A stretch of 64,000 bases of DNA from Tahibacter soli. Its GTDB lineage: Bacteria; Pseudomonadota; Gammaproteobacteria; Xanthomonadales; Rhodanobacteraceae. Under the pieces are notes generated by a model that worked only from the letters and a program-made list of their open reading frames with translations, was not told where the DNA came from and did no database searches. Shown piece after piece: positions 18,568 through 25,756 of this stretch. The DNA lies in assembly GCF_025717065.2 (NCBI RefSeq), contig NZ_JAOVZO020000017.1, forward strand, positions 372,001-436,000, given 5' to 3'. Both the position numbers and the translations under genes were made by a program. Every line of letters starts with the position of its first letter. Positions within the stretch are counted from its first letter, which is position 1.

Positions 18568-19827
18568 TCACTCGCCGGCGCGCGCCAGCGCCGGAACCTC
18601 GGTAGCGTCGTCGGCGCGTTCGCCCGCCTTCGCACCGCGCCGCTGCGCCCCGCGTACCCGCACCGCGCGCTTCTTCGCCCAGATCACGAGGCCCGTGATC
18701 GACAGCATCGCGACGATGAGCCCCATCGCCGAAATCAGCACGCGCCCCGGGATGCCGAGTATGCGTCCGGAGTGCAGCGGAAACTGCGCCTGCATGAAGA
18801 TGTCGCCCGCGCTGCCGGTGCCCGGCACGAAGCCGCCGGCCGGCGCGCCGTCCTTGCCTTCGAAGTACAGCCACGGGTTGCCGAGGCCGCCGTCGCCGTG
18901 GTCCTGCCCGAGTTCGAAGAAGCCGATGCCGTAGGTGCCGTAGTACGAAGCGTAGTAGATCGCGCCCGCCGACGCGGTCCACCCGCGCTTCGCCGCTTCG
19001 GCACGTCCGATCGCCAGCGCGCTTTCGCGTGCGATGCCCGGCGCGATCGGTTTGTCGAGATCGTTCGGCGTGCGGTCGGCGTAGATGTCCGGCGACAGCG
19101 GCGAGAACCACGACACCACCGGCCGCATCACCTGCGCGCCGAGGTTCATCGACACCGCCGTGACCGCGAGCACGAGTAGCAGCAGCCATACGATCACGCC
19201 GCCGGAGCGGTGCAGGTCGAAGTTCAGCACGTGGCCGCCCTTGCGCCAGCGGAACGCGAACGACCTGCGCCACAGGCTCCACTTCGGAAACGACAGCCAC
19301 AGCGCGACGAAGCAGTCGAACACCCAGACGATCGCGATGATGCCCATGAACCACAGACCGAGCTCGACGCCCCAGCCGTCCGGGATGTGCATCGTGTAGT
19401 GCAATTTGTACAAAAACGGCAAAAGGTTCTCGCGCGTCAGCGAGATGGCGCCCCAGAACCGCTTGCCCTGCACCTCGCCGGTAGCGGGGTCGAGCGCCAC
19501 CTGGTTGAAGTCGAGATCGAACGCCTTGCCGGTGGCCGGATCGATGCGCGGATCGACCGACATCATCAGCGTATGCCCCGGTTCGGTCGCGAGCGGCAGG
19601 TAGCTCACCCGCACGCGCGGGTCCGACGCTTCGTACTGCGCGGCGAGCTCGAGCGCCGGACGCGCCGTCGCTTCGGCGCCGCTGCGCGCGTGAAACAGCT
19701 GCGGATTGAGCCACTCGTCGAGCTCGTGATCCCACGAGATCACCGCGCCGGTCAGGCCCGAGACGATCAGGAACAGCGCCGCGGCGAGGCCGAACCAGCG
19801 ATGCAGCAGGGTGAGGAATGGGCGCAT
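18568..19827 (-). CDS. PepSY-associated transmembrane protein (iron-uptake-linked, PiuB-like)
   Basis: A 419-residue inner-membrane protein starting MRPFLTLLHRWFGLAAALFLIVSG, the hallmark N-terminus of PepSY_TM proteins (HRWFGL, first helix, then SWDHELDEWLNP). Later helices are at WGVELGLWFMGIIAIVWVFDC, the HRSGGVIVWLLLLVLAVTAV region and GRVLISAMGLIVAMLSITGLVIW, ending in a basic cytosolic tail (KKRAVRVRGAQRRG). Family members are often encoded with TonB-dependent siderophore receptors and thought to help reduce or release iron. A Fur-box-like palindrome lies 15 bp upstream of the start, which supports iron control. No receptor gene is adjacent in this window. Confidence 0.88.
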   Translation of the reverse strand: MRPFLTLLHRWFGLAAALFLIVSGLTGAVISWDHELDEWLNPQLFHARSGAEATARPALELAAQYEASDPRVRVSYLPLATEPGHTLMMSVDPRIDPATGKAFDLDFNQVALDPATGEVQGKRFWGAISLTRENLLPFLYKLHYTMHIPDGWGVELGLWFMGIIAIVWVFDCFVALWLSFPKWSLWRRSFAFRWRKGGHVLNFDLHRSGGVIVWLLLLVLAVTAVSMNLGAQVMRPVVSWFSPLSPDIYADRTPNDLDKPIAPGIARESALAIGRAEAAKRGWTASAGAIYYASYYGTYGIGFFELGQDHGDGGLGNPWLYFEGKDGAPAGGFVPGTGSAGDIFMQAQFPLHSGRILGIPGRVLISAMGLIVAMLSITGLVIWAKKRAVRVRGAQRRGAKAGERADDATEVPALARAGE

Positions 19828-19841
19828 GGTTCGTTCAGGGT

Positions 19842-19860
19842 ATTGCGAATCATTCGCATT
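19842..19860 (-). promoter_or_regulatory. Candidate Fur box
   Basis: On the + strand ATTGCGAATCATTCGCATT, built around the inverted repeat TGCGAAT-C-ATTCGCA. It closely matches the 19-bp AATGAGAATCATTCTCATT type of Fur site and lies just upstream of the PepSY gene. The sequence is seen; Fur binding is inferred. Confidence 0.7.
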
Positions 19861-20114
19861 GTAGTCCGCATGCGCCCGTAAGCAAGGTGCTGCGACTTTC
19901 GGCCCAGGCGACTGCGCCCTCGGTCGGTATCCGCCGCACGCGCCTGAACGCCGCGCGCAGCTTCCGCGACGGCGCCGCGGCGCCGCGAGCGAAAGTGTTG
20001 CCGGGCGCGCCGCCGCTGTGTCTAATCGGCCGGCGGGCTCAGCAACGCGGACGCAACGTGCGTGACGCAGCATGCGCGGCTCGCACGGCAACAGCGATAG
20101 GGAAGGTGCGCGCA

Positions 20115-21038
20115 ATGGCTACGGTTGTGATCGGCGAAAGCCGGTTGTCGAGGGCGCTGTCGTACGTCTGGTGGCCCGTGTTGTACGTCGGCGGGCTGTA
20201 CGGCGCGTATCTCGCGCTCGGCAGCGCTCGGCCGCTGTTGTGGTTCAACGTCGTCTACCTGTCGCTGATCGCGATCATCGCGGTGCTCGAGCGATTCTCG
20301 CCGCACGAGCCGCTGTGGCTCGCCGAAGACGGCGAGACCGGCACGAACGTCGCCCATACATTGTTCACCAAGGGATTGGTACAGATTGCCGCCGCGCTCG
20401 TGTCGACGGCGACGATGGCCACCGCGATCGCGGTGCAGCCGCAGACGCATCCGGCCGCCGGGCTGTGGCCGGGCGAATGGCCGCTGTTCGCGCAGGTGGC
20501 GCTCGGCCTCGTCATCGCCGAACTCGGCCTGTACGCCGCGCACCGCATCGCGCACGAATGGCCGAAGTTCTGGCGCTTCCACGCGCTGCACCACAGCGTC
20601 GAGCGGCTGTGGGTGGTCAATACCGGCCGCTTCCATATCGTCGACACCTGCTTCAAGGCCGCGCTCGGGCAGATTCCGCTGTACTTCCTCGGTGCGCCGC
20701 TGCCGGTGTTCCTGTGGATCAGCGCGGTCACCGCGGTGACGGGCATCCTCACGCACTGCAACGTCGTCATGCGCACCGGACCGATCGACTGGTTCCTGTC
20801 CACGCCGCGCCTGCACCGCTGGCACCATTCGAAGCTGCTCGAAGAGGGCAATCGCAACTACGGCGAAAACCTCGTGCTGTGGGACCAGCTGTTCGGCACG
20901 TACTACAACCCGGACCGTCCGCCGCCGGCCGACATCGGCATCCACGGCCGCATCGCGAAAGGGTTTCTGGCCCAGCTCGTGCAGCCGTTCCACCGGCGCG
21001 GCGTGCGCGAAATCATGGGCGACGACGCGGCGCATTGA
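20115..21038 (+). CDS. Fatty acid hydroxylase / sterol desaturase family membrane protein
   Basis: A 307-residue di-iron membrane oxygenase. Several helices (WWPVLYVGGLYGAYLALGS, LLWFNVVYLSLIAIIAVL, LVIAELGLYAAHR) are interleaved with the three histidine clusters of the superfamily: HRIAHE, HALHHS and LHRWHHS. Family members hydroxylate or desaturate lipids using O2 and di-iron. The ATG at 20115 has GGAAGG upstream. The gene is divergent from the Fur-box/PepSY unit across a 287-bp spacer, in which I see only the Fur box as a clear signal. The lipid substrate is unknown. Confidence 0.9.
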   Translation: MATVVIGESRLSRALSYVWWPVLYVGGLYGAYLALGSARPLLWFNVVYLSLIAIIAVLERFSPHEPLWLAEDGETGTNVAHTLFTKGLVQIAAALVSTATMATAIAVQPQTHPAAGLWPGEWPLFAQVALGLVIAELGLYAAHRIAHEWPKFWRFHALHHSVERLWVVNTGRFHIVDTCFKAALGQIPLYFLGAPLPVFLWISAVTAVTGILTHCNVVMRTGPIDWFLSTPRLHRWHHSKLLEEGNRNYGENLVLWDQLFGTYYNPDRPPPADIGIHGRIAKGFLAQLVQPFHRRGVREIMGDDAAH

Positions 21039-21091
21039 GGTTTGGCGCATCGTTTTGCGTTGAGATCGGCAGTCCTTCGTCGGAGCCGGTC

Positions 21092-22129
21092 ATGTCGCGT
21101 CGCCTCGTTTTCCCGTTGCTGCTCGCCGCGTTCGCGTGCGCCTCGCGCGCCGACATCCTCGTCGGCGACTACCGCTCGGGTGCGCCCGGCCCCGTACTGC
21201 GCTTCGGTCCCGAGCAGACCGGCAACCGCGCGCCGCTCGCGAGTTTCTGGACCACCGGCGGCGACGTCGAACTGCAAACGCCGCTGCACCTGACGTACGA
21301 GCCGGTCCTCGACGTCGTCTTCGTGTCGGACTACTACGGCCAGGCGATTCGCGTCTATGCCGCCGACGCATCGGGCAACGCCTTGCCCTTTCGCACGCTG
21401 ACGTCGCCGCGGCTCGGCCAGCCGCGCCAGAGCGCGATCGACCGTGTGCACAACGAGCTTCTCGTCGTCGCGCAGAACTGCTGCGTCTCGACGTTTCCGC
21501 TCGATGCGAGCGGCAGCGTGGAGTTTCCGCTGCGCAATATCGGGTGGGGCGGCGTTCCCGGGAGCGCCACGCGGCTGAACAATCCGGTGCATCTGTACCA
21601 TCTCGCCGCGAGCGACGAGGTCGTCGTCTCCGACGTGCAGTACGCGGCAGGCGTCGCCAGCGGCGTGCTGCTGTTCTTCGCGCGCACGGCCAACGGATAT
21701 CCCGCGCCCGTGCGAACGATCGAAGGCGCAGCAACGAAGCTCGGCGACTACGTCGCGGGGCTCGCATACTCGCCGCAGCACGGCGAACTGCACGCGCTGA
21801 CGGGCGCCGCCGGCACGTATCGCATCGTGACGTTCGCGCAAACCGCGAGCGGAAACGTCGCGCCGCTGCGCACGATCGAGGGACCGGACCTCGGCATCGA
21901 AAATCCCGGCGCGATGACCTACGACGCGAGCACCGACCGGCTGTACGTCGCGTCGGGCGCGTTCAATTCGCCGAACAGGGCGCTGCTCGCGTTTCCCCGC
22001 ACCGCGAGCGGCAATGTCGCGCCGGTGCGCCGCATCGCGGGTTCGAACACGACGATGCAGGGGCCGACCGGCCTCGTCGCCGTGCCGCCCGGCGATCGCG
22101 TCTTCGTCGACGGATTCGACGCGGGCTGA
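21092..22129 (+). CDS. Secreted beta-propeller-like protein with GFD tag (tandem paralog 1)
   Basis: A 345-residue exported protein: signal peptide MSRRLVFPLLLAAFACASRA, then DILVGDYRSGAPGPVLRFGPEQTGNRAPLAS. Repeats of the form NxLLVFARTASGNxAPxRTIEGPxTxLxxPxGLAYD follow, suggesting an NHL/YncE-like propeller. It ends DRVFVDGFDAG, matching the C-terminal tag of other secreted proteins here. About two thirds of residues look identical to the next gene, so this is a recent tandem duplication. A CC pair (QNCCVSTF) is conserved in both copies. Function unknown. Confidence 0.8.
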   Translation: MSRRLVFPLLLAAFACASRADILVGDYRSGAPGPVLRFGPEQTGNRAPLASFWTTGGDVELQTPLHLTYEPVLDVVFVSDYYGQAIRVYAADASGNALPFRTLTSPRLGQPRQSAIDRVHNELLVVAQNCCVSTFPLDASGSVEFPLRNIGWGGVPGSATRLNNPVHLYHLAASDEVVVSDVQYAAGVASGVLLFFARTANGYPAPVRTIEGAATKLGDYVAGLAYSPQHGELHALTGAAGTYRIVTFAQTASGNVAPLRTIEGPDLGIENPGAMTYDASTDRLYVASGAFNSPNRALLAFPRTASGNVAPVRRIAGSNTTMQGPTGLVAVPPGDRVFVDGFDAG

Positions 22130-22130
22130 G

Positions 22131-22175
22131 CGCGCAGGCGCGATCGTTGCGCGTCGGCGATCGCGTCGCTGCGCG
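22131..22175 (+). terminator. Long GC hairpin between the tandem paralogs
   Basis: Arms 22131-22146 (CGCGCAGGCGCGATCG) and 22158-22175 pair almost perfectly with a 2-nt bulge and an 11-nt loop, directly after the first paralog's stop codon. No T tract follows. Confidence 0.5.
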
Positions 22176-22235
22176 CCGTTACAGCTTTGCGTGCGCTTTT
22201 CCGTCCTGGTCGGCATACCCGTCAAGGAGCCGACC

Positions 22236-23276
22236 ATGTTTCGCCGACTGCTTTCCATCGCCGCGCTATGCGCGTATGCGGCCGCGAAGATCGCGAGCGC
22301 CGACGTGCTCGTCGGCGACTACCGCGGCGTCGCGCCGGGCCCGGTGCTGCGCTTCGGACCGGAGCAGAGCGGCAACCGCGCGCCGCTCGCGAGCCTGACG
22401 ACGCAGCAGGACGGCAACGTCCTCGAATCGCCGCTGCATCTTGCGTACGAGCCGGTCGAAAACGTGGTGTACGTGTCGGACTTCTACGGCCGCGCGATCC
22501 GCGTCTATCCGGCGGGCGCGTCGGGCAACGCCACGCCGCTGCGCACGTTGACCGGGCCCCTCGGACAGCCGCGCCAGGTGACCGTCGACGCCGCACACGA
22601 CGAGCTCATCGCGATCGTGTCGGGCTGCTGCCTCTCGACGTTCCCTCGCACGGCCGACGGCAGCGTCAGCGCGCGGCGCCAGATCTTCTGGGGCGGCACG
22701 GGCGGGCCGTCGCGCCTGGACAGTCCGGTCAACGTCCACTATCTCGCCGCGACCGACGAAGTCGTCGTCGCCGACATCGTGCCGGGGCAGGGCGGCGCCA
22801 ACCGCGGCGAACTCCTGTTCTTCGCACGCACCGCGAGCGGCGACGCCGCGCCGACGCGCGCGATCGAAGGCGCGGCGACGCGGCTCGGCGATCACGTCGC
22901 GGGCCTCGCATACGTGCCCGCGCACGGCGAGCTCGTCGCGCTCGTGCGCGACGGCGACGACTGGCGCATCGTCACGTTCGCGCAGGACGCGAGCGGCAAC
23001 GTCGCGCCGACGCGCGTGCTCGAAGGACCGGATCTGGGCATCGTCTACGGCCGCGCGATCACGTACGACGCCCTCACCGATCGTCTGTACGTGGTGTCGG
23101 GCACGTCCGGCTTGCCGAATTCGTCGGTACTCGCGTTCGCGCGCACGGCGACCGGCAACGCCGCGCCGGTGCGCCGCATCGCCGGGTCGCGGACGGGCTT
23201 TGAGGAGCCCGTCGGAATCGTCGCGGTGCCGGGCGCCGACTGGATATTTGCCGATCGCTTCGACGCCGCCGACTGA
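22236..23276 (+). CDS. Secreted beta-propeller-like protein (tandem paralog 2)
   Basis: 346 residues, paralogous to the gene at 21092. Signal peptide MFRRLLSIAALCAYAAAKIA, then DVLVGDYRGVAPGPVLRFGPEQSGNRAPLAS and the same FARTASGxAAPxRxIEGxAT repeats. AAGGAG lies at suitable distance from the ATG at 22236. The C-terminus is DWIFADRFDAAD, a variant of the tag in which the usual glycine is arginine, so either the motif tolerates R or this copy is diverging. A strong hairpin follows the gene. Function unknown. Confidence 0.8.
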   Translation: MFRRLLSIAALCAYAAAKIASADVLVGDYRGVAPGPVLRFGPEQSGNRAPLASLTTQQDGNVLESPLHLAYEPVENVVYVSDFYGRAIRVYPAGASGNATPLRTLTGPLGQPRQVTVDAAHDELIAIVSGCCLSTFPRTADGSVSARRQIFWGGTGGPSRLDSPVNVHYLAATDEVVVADIVPGQGGANRGELLFFARTASGDAAPTRAIEGAATRLGDHVAGLAYVPAHGELVALVRDGDDWRIVTFAQDASGNVAPTRVLEGPDLGIVYGRAITYDALTDRLYVVSGTSGLPNSSVLAFARTATGNAAPVRRIAGSRTGFEEPVGIVAVPGADWIFADRFDAAD

Positions 23277-23289
23277 GCGCCCGCCGGGC

Positions 23290-23323
23290 GCGACGGGGCG
23301 GCGCCGGTGCGCCGTCCCGTCGC
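23290..23323 (+). terminator. Hairpin terminator
   Basis: Arms of 15 nt (23290-23304 and 23309-23323) pair with one G-T mismatch around a CGGT loop, 13 bp after the stop of the second paralog and before the ohrR region. Confidence 0.65.
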
Positions 23324-23381
23324 GAGGCCGGTGCGACGAACGCGCCGGCGAGTTCGACCAATGTCGATAAATAATAGCTTG

Positions 23382-23403
23382 CAATTAAATAGCGCGCTAT
23401 GTA
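23382..23403. promoter_or_regulatory. Candidate OhrR operator upstream of ohrR
   Basis: A 22-bp near-palindrome: left half ATTAAATAGCG, right half CGCTATGTAAT, with one mismatched pair. It ends 12 bp before the ohrR start. A related sequence lies upstream of ohr. The AT-rich patch stands out in this high-GC region and is likely to overlap the ohrR promoter. Confidence 0.65.
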
Positions 23404-23415
23404 ATCTCTCGCCCC

Positions 23416-23883
23416 ATGAAGACGCCAAGCGCCAACCCGAAGAATGCAGCCCCGGCACCGCAGGCCCTCGACAGCCAGCTCTGCTTCGCGCTGTACTCGA
23501 CGAACCTCGCGCTGAACAAGGTCTACCGCAAGCTGCTCAAGCCGTTCGACCTGACGTATCCGCAGTACCTCGTGATGCTGGTGCTGTGGGAGAGCGACGC
23601 GGTGACGGTGTCGGAGATCGGCGAGCGCCTGTTTCTCGATTCGGCCACGCTGACGCCGCTGCTCAAGCGGCTGGAAAGCGCGGGCTTCGTCACCCGCACG
23701 CGCGCCGCCGGCGACGAGCGCCAGGTCATCGTCGCGCTGAGCGAGCGCGGCCGCGCGTTGAAGGCGAAAGCGAAAGTCGTTCCGCAAGGTCTCTTCTGCG
23801 CCACCGGCTGCACGCTTGACGAGTTGTTGTCCATGAAGTCGAGCATCGAGGCGCTGCGGTCGAATCTGATGCGCAGCGAATGA
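23416..23883 (+). CDS. ohrR: Organic hydroperoxide-sensing MarR-family repressor OhrR
   Basis: 155 residues. The MarR winged-helix fold runs through [51 protein letters not shown]. The reactive cysteine is C23 in [11 protein letters not shown]. Two further cysteines, C128 and C132 in LFCATGC, correspond to the resolving cysteines of the Xanthomonas 2-Cys OhrR (C22/C127). Oxidation of C23 by organic peroxide should release DNA and induce ohr downstream. The repeat of its own candidate operator upstream suggests autoregulation. Confidence 0.93.
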   Translation: MKTPSANPKNAAPAPQALDSQLCFALYSTNLALNKVYRKLLKPFDLTYPQYLVMLVLWESDAVTVSEIGERLFLDSATLTPLLKRLESAGFVTRTRAAGDERQVIVALSERGRALKAKAKVVPQGLFCATGCTLDELLSMKSSIEALRSNLMRSE

Positions 23884-23909
23884 ACCGTCGACTTCCCGTT
23901 CGTTCGTCG

Positions 23910-23931
23910 TATAAATAGCGCACGATTTAAT
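23910..23931. promoter_or_regulatory. Candidate OhrR operator upstream of ohr
   Basis: Contains AAATAGCGC and ATTTAAT, the same blocks and spacing as the 22-bp element at 23382, but with a less perfect right half. It lies 69 bp upstream of the ohr start in an AT-rich patch. Shared order of blocks at both ohrR and ohr is the evidence; binding is inferred. Confidence 0.55.
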
Positions 23932-23999
23932 AGCTGGCGATTCATTTCGAGCCCAACAGTCCCATTCATCCGTAGTCCCACCACCCAAGGAGTTGCGCC

Positions 24000-24428
24000 A
24001 TGTCCATCGAAAAAGTGCTCTACACCGCCCATGCCACCGCCACCGGCGGCCGTGACGGCAAGGCCGTCTCTTCCGACGGCGTGCTCGACGTGAAGCTGAC
24101 CACGCCGCGCGAGCTCGGCGGTGCCGGCGGCGAAGGCACGAACCCCGAACAGCTGTTCGCGGCCGGCTACTCGGCTTGCTTCATCGGCGCGCTGAAGTTC
24201 GTGGCCGGCAAGGAAAAGGTCGCTCTGCCGGCCGACACGTCGATCGAAGGCAGCGTCGGCATCGGCCCGATCGCCACCGGCTTCGGCATCGAAGCCGAAC
24301 TGCGCATCCGCGCGCCGGGCGTGCCGCGCGAGACGCTCGAAGCGCTCGTGGCGAAGGCGCACGTCGTGTGCCCGTACTCGAACGCGACGCGCGGCAACAT
24401 CGACGTCAAGCTCGTCGTCGTCGAATAA
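24000..24428 (+). CDS. ohr: Organic hydroperoxide reductase Ohr
   Basis: A 142-residue thiol peroxidase of the Ohr/OsmC family, reducing organic and lipid hydroperoxides with lipoylated-protein reductant. Catalytic cysteines are C60 ([10 protein letters not shown]) and C124 ([10 protein letters not shown]), with the supporting R18 (GGRDGK) and E50 (NPEQLF). AAGGAG precedes the ATG at 24000. It is adjacent to ohrR with a shared operator motif, the classical arrangement. Confidence 0.96.
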   Translation: MSIEKVLYTAHATATGGRDGKAVSSDGVLDVKLTTPRELGGAGGEGTNPEQLFAAGYSACFIGALKFVAGKEKVALPADTSIEGSVGIGPIATGFGIEAELRIRAPGVPRETLEALVAKAHVVCPYSNATRGNIDVKLVVVE

Positions 24429-24459
24429 ATCCCGGCCAACTCAACCAGAGACTCAAGCC

Positions 24460-25224
24460 ATGAAAACCCTGTATGCCGTACTCGCCGCCGCCGCGCTCGC
24501 CCTGGGCGGCGCCAACGCCAACGCCGCCGATGCGGCCAAGCCGCCCGTTTCCGTCGTGCTCGTGCACGGCGCGTTCGCCGACGGCTCGTCGTGGAACGAA
24601 GTGATTCCGCTCCTGACCGCCCAGGGCCTCAATGTGATCGCGGTGCAGAATCCGCTGACCTCGCTCGCCGACGACGTCGCGTTCACGAAGCGCGCCATCG
24701 CGAACCAGCCCGGCAAGGTCGTGCTCGTCGGCCATTCGTGGGGCGGCACCGTGATCACGCAGGCCGGCAACGACGACAAGGTCGGCGCGCTCGTCTACGT
24801 CGCGGCGTTCGCGCCGTCGGCCGGGCAGTCGGTCGAAGACACGACCAAGGGTCGCGCGACGCCGCCGGGCCTCGCGAGCCCCGTGGTCGATGCGGCCGGC
24901 TTCGTCAGCCTGTCGAAGGAGACGGTCGCCAAGCATTTCGCGCAGGATCTCTCGCCGAAGCAGACGGCGCTGATCTACGCGACGCAGGGCGCGATCCGCG
25001 GTGCGAACTTCGCCGAGAAAGTGGATGCCGCCGCGTGGCAGGGCAGGCCGAACTGGTACATCGTGGCCGAACAGGACCACATGATCGACCCGGCGCTGCA
25101 GAACGAGTTCGCGGCGAAGATCAAGGCGACGCGCGTCGCGCTGCCGTCGAGCCACGTGCCGATGGTCTCGCATCCGAAGGTCGTGGCCAAAGCCATCATC
25201 GATGCGGCGAACGGCCTGAAATAA
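24460..25224 (+). CDS. Secreted alpha/beta hydrolase
   Basis: 254 residues with signal peptide [20 protein letters not shown]. The alpha/beta hydrolase fold shows [17 protein letters not shown] (oxyanion loop), nucleophile elbow GHSWGG, acid in EQDHMIDP and histidine in [10 protein letters not shown]. It resembles periplasmic esterase or haloperoxidase-like hydrolases that often travel with ohr. It starts 31 bp after ohr, so a shared transcript induced by peroxide is plausible. A T5-tailed hairpin follows. Substrate unknown. Confidence 0.88.
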   Translation: MKTLYAVLAAAALALGGANANAADAAKPPVSVVLVHGAFADGSSWNEVIPLLTAQGLNVIAVQNPLTSLADDVAFTKRAIANQPGKVVLVGHSWGGTVITQAGNDDKVGALVYVAAFAPSAGQSVEDTTKGRATPPGLASPVVDAAGFVSLSKETVAKHFAQDLSPKQTALIYATQGAIRGANFAEKVDAAAWQGRPNWYIVAEQDHMIDPALQNEFAAKIKATRVALPSSHVPMVSHPKVVAKAIIDAANGLK

Positions 25225-25251
25225 TGTCGGCAATGTAAAGTTCTGGAAAAT

Positions 25252-25274
25252 CCCGCGCCCGTCGCGGGGTTTTT
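25252..25274 (+). terminator. Intrinsic terminator after the ohr unit
   Basis: CCCGCG (25252-25257) pairs with CGCGGG (25263-25268), a 5-nt loop, then G and T5. An A-rich stretch precedes the stem. This is the only textbook Rho-independent terminator in the window. Confidence 0.85.
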
Positions 25275-25351
25275 CGTTGCGACATCGTGCCGCACCGGAG
25301 CGCTTGCGTCGCACGCGATACTCGTGCCCTTTCCCTCGCGACCACGACGCC

Positions 25352-25756
25352 TTGTCCGACAACTACGACGATTTGCAGCAAAGTTACGGCCGCTGCCTGC
25401 GCAACAAGGATTTCATCACGCGCTTCTACGAGATATTTCTCGCGAGCCATCCGTCGATTCCGCCGATGTTCGAGCGCACCGACTTCTCCAAGCAGCGTCT
25501 CGCGCTGCGTCGCGGCATCAGCGTCGCGATCTCGTACGCGGCCGGCAGCGGCATCGTCGCGCGCACGACCGACCACATGGCGCGCGTGCACTCGCGCGAC
25601 GGCCGCACGCCGGTGACGCCCGGCCTTTATCCGTACTGGATCGACAGCCTGATCCAGGCGATCACCGAAAACGATCCCGAAGTCGACGCAGCGCTGCTCG
25701 CGCGCTGGCGCGCGGCGATGCGCCACGTCTGCGACCGCTTCGCCGCCTGCTACTGA
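25352..25756 (+). CDS. Single-domain globin-like protein
   Basis: 134 residues from TTG at 25352 (SDNYDDLQQSYGRCLRNKDF). The layout resembles bacterial single-domain globins and flavohaemoglobin head domains: ITRFYEIFLASHPSIPPMFERTDFSKQ (CD region), the ARTTDHMARVHSRDGRTPV stretch with the likely proximal histidine, and YPYWIDSLIQAITENDPEVDAALLARWRAAM as the last helices. An in-frame TTG at 25277 would add 25 residues unlike a globin; no strong ribosome site marks either start. O2, NO or redox sensing is possible. Its stop overlaps the convergent amidohydrolase gene by 7 bp. Confidence 0.72.
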   Translation: MSDNYDDLQQSYGRCLRNKDFITRFYEIFLASHPSIPPMFERTDFSKQRLALRRGISVAISYAAGSGIVARTTDHMARVHSRDGRTPVTPGLYPYWIDSLIQAITENDPEVDAALLARWRAAMRHVCDRFAACY

